The position numbers were made by a program, and so were the translations under genes. The notes under the pieces are model-generated. The model saw nothing but the letters and a program-made list of their open reading frames with translations, was not told the origin of the DNA and did not search any database. A stretch of DNA of 64,000 nt from Arthrobotrys musiformis (Eukaryota; Ascomycota; Orbiliomycetes; Orbiliales; Orbiliaceae), in NCBI GenBank assembly GCA_036971715.1, contig JAVHJL010000005.1:1240001-1304000 (forward strand), in the 5' to 3' direction. This document shows positions 11,950 through 21,649 of the stretch, one piece after another. Every line of letters starts with the position of its first letter. The first letter of the stretch is position 1.

Positions 11950-11965
11950 CTAGGTACGAGACCAT
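11950..11965 (+). repeat. 16-base direct repeat, copy 2
   Basis: This is an exact copy of 11631-11646. The identity ends sharply on both sides apart from a few pyrimidines, so it is a short conserved motif rather than the edge of a long duplicate. Confidence 0.65.
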
Positions 11966-14869
11966 CCTAAACCGCCCCTTTGTTCTTTAAAAAAAATTAC
12001 ATATGAAGATATAATAAGCAACCTTGAGAAATCCAACAGATACTTTGTCTCGTAAACCAAGCCGTGCGGTAGTTTGTGTGCAGAATCGGTCTATCTATCA
12101 AGAAAACCAAGCACACCGCCTGGCCTCGAGACTGGAAGAAAACCCCACATTTAATATCTTTGTTTTTTTAAAGGCGAAAACGAAACGGGGTAAATAATTA
12201 CTTGGATGTAAAATAAACTAGATTACACTGACGTGTTACCTGGTGTTATAACCCAGATCTTACAGAAGTTAACTATCTCGTAAACCAAAATCAGCCAAAG
12301 TCTGGAATCCTAAGTAGGGTTGTGTTCTAAAGAGGGTCCAGAGACTTTTTGCTGGAAAAAAAAAAAAGAATACTGGGCTTGGAGTTTTCGGCGAGTTTCG
12401 AATCTACCCACGTGCGGACTTGTGATTGGGGTGGTAGTAAGCATCCCTTTGCTTGGGGTAGTATTGATATATCTAAGAATTTTAGAGTACCTAGGTGGCA
12501 TTAACTAAACCACACCCCCAGAGGGGTTTTTTTTTTCCCGCAATCCATTCGGTATTACACGCAAAGCCTTTTTCTTCTTTGGCCTGGGGGCGTCTGGTCC
12601 TGGGACGTACTCATCCACAATGCGCATCTGAAACTATATTTGAAAAGTGATACTGGTCTTGAGGCTAAAGTGATACCAATTGCCAACAAGCGCGCTCGTA
12701 TATGCACAGATACTTTCACCAGAAACCTTTCTGTATTCACCGTCATATATTAGCCTCGAGACCAGGCGGTCATATATATCCAGCCCGAAACAAGCACTCT
12801 CGAGGTATTCAATACCCAAAATTCAAATATCTGTGTTCTACACCGCCCCAATCGATGTTTTTGTAGAATACAAATTGAATTCTAATTAAACAAACCCGGG
12901 TACCATTGTCTTTTATCCATGATCGATCATTATCGCAGAAGAAGTTGGCAGAATTTCAAGCTGGCTCGAGCTCGAAGACGACTTAAAGAGCCTGTAGTAG
13001 ACTTGACATGCTTGGTTTAATCAAAGTAATGACTATAAATCGGCTTGCGTCCTCTACGTCAACTCGTAACTCTGCCAGTTGCCCGGATGGTATATATCCA
13101 TACTATTCAAATTGGTTTCGAATTGCCCCTTTTGCCTCGAGGCTAGCGGAAGTAGACCTATCTATTAGGAGGGGTGGAAGGAATTTCACAGCAGCCTCCA
13201 TTCACATTCCAGAGAAATATTCATCGGATCCAATATATATATAGGTATATATACCCCTTCATTTGATATATCATTATGCTAATTATCATAACTTAGATCT
13301 CTAGGAACTTTCTTCTTCCTGTCTTCCTTTTTTTTCCCTTTTTTTCGGAAGATCTAGAGGTTCGTGATATACCCCTTCCTGCAGACTGTACTGTCTCGTT
13401 CCCAGCGCCTTCCGACATACTTTCGCCACCGTGGTTGGCTTTATACACCCCGTGTGCTTTAGGTACGAGATAATTGGGTTTGCAACCTTAAGCGCTTTCT
13501 TGCTTTCTTATATCTTGGTCCCGCATCTAAAACGCTGCAGCACATGAGCTGGGTTAATCCTCTCGTTGTCGGGTGCGCCCTGCTACCATTTCTTAGAATT
13601 GTACTGTTGTAGCTAGTATATATCGTCTATATAGCTATATGATTCAGGCTTTAACTCCTACTTCGAGACTACTTACTCTATGTGTATGTAGACTAGCGAA
13701 CAGGGCGTATATGGCGGCCAAAATGTGTTCAACGGGGTATACGTTATTAAAAACTTCCAACTTATAGTGTACAGTATTTATCTCGTACCCAGACCCGGGA
13801 GGTACGGTATATTATGAACAGGAAATTGCCCCCCCCAATTACCCTTTCAAGCTAGGTCGGAGAGGTTATATATTTGAATATGTTAGCATTTTCGGTGCCG
13901 ATAGGTAGGCTGATAGGCTAAGTAGTTCGCTGCGCAAACGCGATACATAGGTAAATAGGTACCTATAGTCACCTTGTATATATAATGATAAATCGAGTTG
14001 GATTTCATCTTTTATTATCTGAAGAAAGCCTAAAAATCCGCACCTAAGGTTTTATATTGTACCCTGCTGCCTTCGGCCAGCTCAGGTTTAAATTACGAGG
14101 TAACCCTACTGCTATAGGCGTGCCCGTGGCCCCGTTTTCCCCCTTTTATGTCAATAAGGAGTTGTACAGTTACTATTCGCGAAATATAAAATGTGGAAAG
14201 ACTTGTCCGATTGGCGCGATATAATTGATATCACCCATTAAAAAGTCAGGTTTTCTGGAATCATGTATAATAAATTTACAAAATCCCGGTCTGCGATATA
14301 GTATCGATATCGTGGCTATTTCTCTAACTTGGCAGGGCTGGGTGATTTCTATAGTGCAGGTTCTAAACTTTAATACCTATTAACTAGTGCAGGTATCGAG
14401 GAGATGGTCCCGAAAATATGTTATTGTACATATAAGTAGTAGATATCTATGGCGGTTAACGGTATATGTGCCGCTTTTTTTAGGGAGATTAAATGTTATA
14501 AACCCACGACTGGAATGGGCTTTGAAAGCTTTATACGTGGATGCAGGCCTTTGAGTACCCGACTGAGCAAAGTATATATATGGAGTACCTGGAATATCAC
14601 TTGAATTTGAGGTAAATGAGACTTTTATATTTCAAATCCAGCAACTCCGTAGCCTTCGATGGGGTGGATTATTCGATGTGATGGGGGGGTCCATGTGGGG
14701 AATTCATGGTTCCACAGCGAATACGAATATCATGGGCGGAAATCAATAAAGATGGTCTGACAAGATCAGATAGTTACATAATTTTACCCTAGTGGTCTTG
14801 CCATGAAACAAGTTTTACCTGAATTCGAAAGTATATAGAGATAGAGACATCGCATGGCACTAATCGTAG

Positions 14870-14995
14870 GGAAGGGTGGGTCCGTTTAAAATTGGGCCCC
14901 GCAGCAATGAAGCGGTATTGAAGACCTTTTTATAGATCTTCAAAGCGTCCGGGAGAACCCTTAAAGAAAGGGAAAAAACCCACCAAAGTCTTTAC
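14870..14995 (+). repeat. Diverged dispersed repeat, copy B
   Basis: This is the partner of 11650-11810 in the same orientation, with the shared blocks CCGCAGCAATGAAG, ATCTTCAAAGCG and AAACCCACCAAAG-like sequence. No terminal inverted repeats or target-site duplications were found. Confidence 0.35.
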
Positions 14996-15000
14996 GGCAC

Positions 15001-16454
15001 TTGTGTACCTGAGCATACCTCCAAATTGACGACGAAGCAGGCCGCGTTCGGGCCACAGTTAGCATTCCGGGCCCGCTCGGCAGCCTGTGAACAGCTGTCT
15101 ATGGGTTCAAACAGGACCATCTACCCGTGAACTGCTCACCAACGACGCGGTAACCTATAGAATCCTGTCGCGTTGGGGGAAAAGGGGGGTCGCGAGGAGT
15201 GGTCTGATAGCCCAAAGCTTCGAAGCACGTCGCGCGAGCCCAAAGGGGCAGTGGGACCAAGTAGGCGTAGCGACTATCATCAAGAGTGGTTAGGGTGATC
15301 TCCACCCAGACGTCACAGCGGATTACATGTTGGAAAGGATGGCTTGTCTTGCTTAAGTTGGAGCTAAGTACCCACTTAAGCGGCGATATACGAGACGCTA
15401 GACCTCCTAGTTCGATTCTAGCCCCACTACTAGCTTAGTCTGGGGGGCGCTCACCTATGCCTTGGCTACTAGCTACAGGCGATTAGAGATCAAAGTATAA
15501 TTCTACATAAGGTTTATGTGCGTGCTGACTCGGGTATTTGCCTCTCGCGCGGTAGATATATACCGTACCTGTGCTCTCAGCACTAGCAGGCTGTTGTTTG
15601 GGGAAGGTCGATCGCGCGCTATCGACTTCCAGATTTTCCTACGGGGCTCGTGCTACCCTGGTTATCCTCAACTGTAGCATGCTAGGAGGGCAGTGGTAAT
15701 TCCAGAATTTCTTTTTTCCCTGCTCAGGTACCCCTTTCCTTTGTGGCACCTCAGGATCACGGGTGGTTCCATATGGCATAAGTGCAGTGACGTCGAAACA
15801 AGCTTTTTCGAATCCTACAGATCCCTGGCTTCGGTTGGTTTCTGGGGTGTTGTTTGTGGTGCTCCGTCGAGGAGTTGATCGATTGATAGTCACCACATGT
15901 GCACACCCCACGTTGGAAATCCACGTTCCCGTGAGATCGCGGGTGGTTTTACTGCTCGGGTAGTTGGTGGTGCGTGGTACGTGCACGAGGCCCGTGTGGG
16001 CCTGGTCTTACTTCTATATGTGGTATATTAATTGAAGAGTGCATTGTATGTGTTTGTGATAGCTACCGTCTTTAAAACAAAGGAAAAATTTCATTCTAGT
16101 AGTTATAGGTACAAGATACCTATATAGGTAAAAAAATCAAGAGCTCTAATCCACCCAATTCAATGTTCGTAACCGGTGTAATATGCAACCCAAGCCTTTA
16201 CTCGAATAAAGGACTTCATCCGATGCGATGGTCTGTGCTAAATATTATAAATGACATGAGCGATCCTGATGCAAAATAAAAATAAAAATGCACTACAGAA
16301 ACCAAACGATAGAACGTTGTAACAAGAAGGGAACAAATGAAAAATGAAAGGTGAAAAATGAGGATGGAAATGAAAAACAGCAACGTAGTCGTAACTTCCC
16401 ACCATTCATGGAGGCTTAACAGCGCTCAAGCTTCGCCCTATCAGCCGTCGAGTA
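15001..16454. other. Gene-free stretch with a GC-richer island
   Basis: About 15040-15340 is clearly richer in G and C than the DNA on either side and holds a 68-codon frame with no recognisable product. After it comes a B-box-like GTTCGATTC at 15410-15418, without a cloverleaf. Frames at 15639-15986 overlap each other on both strands and are not supported. The last few hundred bases are A-rich and are probably the 3' side of the minus-strand gene that ends at 16455. Confidence 0.4.
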
Positions 16455-17114
16455 TCAGGCTCTATGAAACCCAGTGATCGGCCAAGTGCAAGCGATCGCA
16501 CCCGCAACCACAAACCCATCCACTACACTATTGGTGCGCAATCCAATTCCAACGCCGCACAAGATGGAAACCGGGATACGGAGGAGAGTCGAAAGTCGCG
16601 CAATAGTTTCGTTCAGTTCTATCTCCGCGATAAAAGCGGAGCGAACGTCTGTGTCCGCTGGAAGGGTCGAGCTGACACAAGATGGATACATAGCCTTGAG
16701 TTCTACTATGGTGAAGCGCTTTCGTTGGCCCCCCAGCGTAAAGACTGGGCGGCCGCGAGGACCAAAAGTGTGGACATGCACTAGCGGAGCATACGGGTTT
16801 GGGAACGGACCAAGGATCTACTTTGACGTTTAGAAAGAGACTTAAGATATAGAACAGGCAGAAGGGACAGTGCTTACCTTAACATCACCAACAGAAAAGG
16901 TGATATTGAAAAGAGGGGTTAGGTAGATGAACATCCAGTACGTCCAAGGTAGATTCCGCTTTACCAGATCCTTGTACTTTTCTAAAATATCTTCTGAAGA
17001 TGCTTTTTTAGAAAGGGGGACGGGGAAGTAGTATGGTTCTTTGCCGACGACCACGAGCTTGCAGAACTCGTCGGGGTCGATGGTGACATAGGCATCAGCG
17101 CTAGTGTTTGACAT
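16455..17114 (-). CDS. Unrecognised small two-exon protein with hydrophobic segments
   Basis: Two exons on the minus strand join in phase 0: 17114..16878 and 16817..16455, separated by a 60-base intron with a GTAAGC donor and a TAG acceptor. They give 199 residues. I do not recognise the family. Residues 1-55 are hydrophilic, with an acidic N-terminus and a Lys-rich patch. A hydrophobic stretch follows at about 57-76 (WTYWMFIYLTPLFNITFSV), and a second, Gly/Val/Ala-rich stretch lies near 160-190 (ISILCGVGIG to VAGAIACTW region). One or two membrane segments are therefore likely. Splicing in phase, the typical intron size and ordinary codon use support a gene; lack of known similarity argues for caution. 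An 11-T/18-A block lies only 13 bases upstream of the ATG. Confidence 0.5.
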
Positions 17115-17126
17115 TCTGTCTGTTGA

Positions 17127-17155
17127 TTTTTTTTTTTAAAAAAAAAAAAAAAAAA
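17127..17155. repeat. T11-A18 homopolymer block
   Basis: On the + strand eleven T are followed directly by eighteen A, just upstream of the minus-strand gene starting at 17114. Such poly(dA:dT) blocks exclude nucleosomes and often sit in fungal promoters, so this may be the promoter of that gene. The exact length is prone to sequencing error. Confidence 0.6.
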
Positions 17156-18553
17156 GATCCTTAGTTGCCTACTTCGTCCTTTGAAAGAGGCAGACAGAGA
17201 ATTTGAGAGTAACGTGTGCTGTGGAGTCAATGGGGGCAATGATGGGAACAGGAAAGAAGGCATTCATTCGACCCTCGTCAGCCCTCCAGCAGTCTTTTAT
17301 GCCCCAGAAGACCGAAAGGGAGAAGAAAAGAAAGCAGGAAGAGGGCCTCAGTCATCTTGCATAATTATGGCGTCCACTTTCTCACCGCTTAGTCTCTGTC
17401 CGACTCGAAGCCATTTTGATTTTCTTCATGAAGAAGTGGGATTTTTGGCTGACTAACTTGGCGGGTTCTTCCTATTTTGATAGCGGTGTATGTGTGCGTA
17501 GTAGGAGCCGAGTTGGACACTCGGCAGTGCGGAGCCCATGGTTGGCGCTCTCACCGAAAGTATCGTCCATGATTGGGTGCAAAAGCTTCAAGTCGGCTGG
17601 TATGGGTTGTCGGATGTAAGGGAAATCCCACTATCCTGCTTGCTAGTCTTAGAAAAAAAAGGGAGCTAGACCTTGCAAAGTTTACGTATACCATGCAGGG
17701 AAGTGAGAATCAAGTTGGACGTACGAGAAGAACTTGGGCCCGGCGGGTTTATTATAGAATATCCCAAGGCGAGGTTGGGCAGCGGGGAGATAGCAGAAAA
17801 GCGCTGGACGAACTGACTACACATGCAATCGATCGTCTGGAAATTGGCCAAACAAGCGCCTGGATTCGAGGTTACAACCAACCAAGACTGCCTCAAATCC
17901 AGGTACTAATTTTGCATTCGGCCGGTTTATGAGATAACTTGTACATACAATGGCGGAAATGTTCGAATCCGAGGAGATGTGTATTGCTCTACTCTCGCTG
18001 CGTGAAGATCGAGGGGGGTACTGGCCTATATATAATATGGGTATACTTGGTCTCGTTCAGAATGGGATAGACGCCATGATATAAAATATAAATATCTAGA
18101 GTTGAAGGATTCCGACTCTAGTACTCTTCACGATTGCCATGCATGCCAAGGTCCAACTGCTTCATTCAGGGACAGGGGTCTAAAGCCCATGTTTTCATGA
18201 TAAATTGGCGTTAACCTCAGCTTAGATAACATATATTTTAGACTCTTTGGAACCAACCTTTGCAGTCTATACCGGGGTCGATTCTATATAGTCCCCCTCC
18301 CAGATCCCATGCCTGCATAGCTAGAAGTCGGGCGGTTCTCTGCAGTTTTCTCGTCGCCTGTGTATATATCTACTTATAATTAGTGTCTAGCTACCTAGCT
18401 AAAGATCCCGTACAAGAGCTAAGACCATATCGACGGCTGATCCTTGTACCCTTTGATATATATATCGAATCGATCGATCTGTTGCCGACCGTTCGCGCGC
18501 GAATTCGCGTTCCATCGATATCGATCTTCGCTTGCAGCTGCCAACCCCTGAGA
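17156..18553. other. Intergenic region between two divergent genes
   Basis: No gene is supported. The stretch separates the minus-strand gene at 16455-17114 from the plus-strand Clr5-like gene at 18554 and must hold both promoters. A reading frame of 119 codons at 17573-17932 lacks recognisable features. Palindrome-prone GATC/CGAT-rich sequence occurs at 18460-18530. Confidence 0.45.
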
Positions 18554-20741
18554 ATGCCGCAAAGCACTCGAAGCAACGGCAATCGGCACCAGAAGGAAAT
18601 GGAGGCCCAAAAGGGGCCACTCGATCACCTCCGCCACGAAGAGGGGTGTACAGTAGAGGAAATATTGGAGTATTTGAAAGGTGAAGGAATTGATGTTAGG
18701 TTAGTCGTGAATCCGCAACCGTGAATTCGAAGTTGGCAATGCTAGCATGCGCATGCTAACAGCACACGCGGATCGATTCGCAAAAATAGTAGGAGCACTT
18801 TAGAGGGTTACTTTAAGAAATGGGGATGGACAGAGGGCCAATATCAAATTCGTGCTCGCGAAGCCCGAAATCGTCGACGCAAACGAGATCGAACTTCAGG
18901 GTATTAACATCCCTCCTTCCTTACCTACCCAAGTCCCGACCGACTTAATATAATAAATACCCGAGTCCGAGTGCTAAGCTCGGGTATCTCTGCAATGTGA
19001 ATAATTAATATATTAATCTAATGTGGGTTTTTGCAGAACAAACGGAACCAACGTCGACCGCTTTGAAGTTGCAACAGTCACCACAGCGATTGAGACAGAG
19101 CTTTCCGATGGCATCTCAACCACAACCAGGGCCACCACTGTTGCAATTGGTCGACCCGAAGTGGTAAAACGCATTTCGACGTCTGCTACTGCGGCAGAAC
19201 CATCAGTATCGACGACCAACCCGTATTTTCTATGGTTGGCAAACGCCGGAATACCCAACTCAACGCCTGAAGTTCCGGGCACCGACAGCACGGGCGATGG
19301 TGGTAATCCCCAGCTGGTCAGTTTGCCAGAGCCGCCCCGTTTTTACTCGCTTCCAGACCCCAACTTTGTCGTCGTACTTGGAATCGCTAGTTATATGGGC
19401 GAGGCGGGTAGGCCGGCTTGTGCAAACATCTTGACACACGTTCTCGGCGTCATTTTTACAGAAATCGAAGAATGTTGCGGAGCTGTAGAAGCTGTCTCGT
19501 ACCCAGACCACCAGGGTGCTGTAGAAGGCGAGTCGGCGGGGAAAATGGAACTCGCCGCCGTCATTTCTGGAGTCACAGAGCGGGCTAAACGACTATCTTG
19601 CTCCCCCCCCGACCTACCGGGAGCCAAACTCTTGCGTCTTCACTGCCTAGCCTTCACGATTTTGAACTTAGTTCTACCCACTCTGGAGTTTTTGTTCCAG
19701 GACCGTAGGTTCAAGACTACCTACAACCCAGCCCTCTGTGTCCTAATCGGCAATGTAAGGTCTTCGGTTTCCGAACTACTTGTCGCCTTACCCCTTCGCC
19801 CACCCACCCCTGGGAATGCTGGTGCTGATCTCAAAATTGACCCCGAATGGAGTCGGTATATTTTTTTGATATTCTGGGTCCATGCCAAGTGGATCCGAAG
19901 CCCTTACCCAGATCAGCGCCCTGGATTTGAGGCTAATCAAGGCCTCTATAATTATATATACAATATTGGGAGCTATTGGGATGATTCCTCCCCCTATGGT
20001 AGCCTGGAACAGCGCCGGACGCGAGCACCAGGGCTGGAGGGTATCGGTCAAACGATCATAGAATTCCCCGGGTACCCAGATCACAAACTCATAGGTCTAG
20101 CCTTGTCTGTGTACGAGGAAAGCTCTATCGAGGACCTGGCAAAGAGCATTTTGGGTGCCGAACGCTTTGCCCAGAACTCTTCCAATAGTTGGAATCGCAA
20201 TGCTATCTGCGGGCTAGACTATGCTACCTATACGGATTTGCACCTGGAAACGTCTGGAGAAGATTTCAACTTGGAAATCACCTCGGATTGTACTCAGACC
20301 TGGAGGGGAGTAGCCGAGTTAATGCAGTTAACAGGGTCACTGGCCTCGAGGTTCATAGACCAAAATGCCGCCTTTCCCTTATTTGTTATGTTCCCCCACC
20401 AGCTCCTCTCCTTGGATGATTCAAGGTACCTCGCCATCATGAACAAAAAACAAGTGGGAGACTTTTTCGTCAATAACATATCCGCCTTTTGTTCCGAAAA
20501 CGAATATTTGCTTGAACAACAAATCAACCTCTCCGGGCCGCACTTAGCTCGATTTGAGCGGTTATACGGAACCATGGGGAACCGATATCCTGATACATCC
20601 GTTGCACTCTGTAATACCATTCACCGACTGGCATATCCCAACCAGCCCCCTACGGAGGATGGAAGTGACAACCGGTCTGACTTTCTAAAGAAGCTAGCTC
20701 AGCTTAAGAGCCTATTAATCCAGGGTATCTTCTGGGCCTAG
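18554..20741 (+). CDS. Clr5-like DNA-binding-type domain protein, function unknown
   Basis: Three exons join in phase: 18554..18699, 18763..18900 and 19037..20741, giving 662 residues. The first about 75 residues resemble the fungal Clr5 domain: a charged start, EEGCTVEEILEYLKGEGIDV, and then, after the first splice, LEGYFKKWGWTEGQYQ, followed by a basic run ARNRRRKRDR near residue 90. Clr5 domains are fungal helical modules named after a fission-yeast silencing factor. The following linker of about 100 residues is Ser/Thr-rich. The remaining about 470 residues form a helical-looking region with many Trp, Tyr and Cys, without a known domain; many Clr5-type proteins carry such unassigned tails. 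The frame 5' of 18554 stays open, but 18554 is the ATG directly before the domain. The gene stands alone next to repeat-rich DNA, so it may be lineage-specific. Confidence 0.75.
18743..18758. repeat. 16-base perfect palindrome inside the first intron of the Clr5-like gene
   Basis: TAGCATGC is followed by its exact reverse complement GCATGCTA. It covers the 3' part of the 63-base intron and overlaps the GCTAAC branch-type site four bases before the CAG acceptor region. Confidence 0.6.
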
Positions 20742-21649
20742 CAAGGTACTACATCTCGAATATATTCACCCCTCCCTCCCATCTATGTCTCGACGATTGA
20801 GGGACAGCATTGGCAATTCAAAAGGGGGACATGGGCCAACAGATTGAAACTCGACAACGATTGGCGTGTGTGATTATTGATCGACCACCACCAAGCCATC
20901 CAACAACCCACACGCATTTCGCAGGCTAGCGGGGGGCGATTTGAGACGGTTGCTTTACCCAAAATAAGGGGCGGGGGGTATCAGTTTGAACCCGTCCATG
21001 GGCCAGCCCGGAAGTATACCAAAAGCGATCCTATAAATTTATATGAGCAAACATCGGCGGCGCGGCGTTTCTGTTTCTTTTTTGTTTCTTTTCAAGCATG
21101 GCCTGGGAATATCTGTCTGTTACCTGTACTGGATGTGAATGTATTTTTAAAAAGGGAATTTATAGGGACACCCTCATCTAACATAAGAAACCTTCTCACT
21201 CAAAACCATTAATCTTTTTTTTTTTTTTTGAAAACCCCCAATTTTTAAATCAAAAGAAATCACATCATTTGTTTGTCTCGTACTGACATCACCGGGGTGG
21301 TGCTTAGGATGATATTTAAGATGCATGCGGAGTCTTGTGCGGTAGTGCCGTTGGGGGGTATAGCTACAGTCTCAATGCCACTTAATTAAGTACATGGCGG
21401 AGCCAAAGCTCAGGGACGTAGACGTCGAGGCTCTCGATTGGGCGGCTTCCCTAACAGGGAATTAACACAAGCAACACAAGTCGAAATAAGCTGAATACCG
21501 ATTACCCAAATCACAAGTCAAGTAGCTAGTAGTGCATATTTTATTTAGCCTAAACGCCCAAGCTTCAAATTCAACAAAAAGATCTAAACAAACGAAAGAG
21601 ATAATCTAACAGTGAACGACATTAAACAAGATGAAATGCGTGCAGAAAA
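20742..21649. other. Intergenic region between convergent genes
   Basis: This is the 3' side of both the Clr5-like gene and the LtrA-family gene. No gene is supported. A frame of 111 codons at 20877-21212 has no recognisable features. There is a T run at 21214-21229 and another TCTCGTA motif near 21276. Confidence 0.5.

Larger units (their letters stand above)
11271..15000. other. AT-rich, TA-dinucleotide-rich gene-free tract with diverged repeats
   Basis: No gene is supported. The tract is dense in TATA/ATAT strings and contains short recurring motifs (TACGAGA, CTCGAG) and two weakly similar segments at about 11650-11810 and 14870-14995. This looks like decayed repetitive DNA. Whether repeat-induced point mutation caused it needs a dinucleotide calculation. 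No transposase or reverse-transcriptase fragment could be recognised by eye. Confidence 0.45.

Noticed and set aside
15360..15435. tRNA-like sequence with a GTTCGATTC B-box and a short CTAG/CTAG T-arm
   Set aside because: No matching acceptor stem, D-arm or anticodon arm could be paired, so it is at most a chance or decayed Pol III element.
16464..16833. Plus-strand frames of 106 and 119 codons
   Set aside because: They overlap each other and the better supported spliced minus-strand gene, and have no recognisable features.
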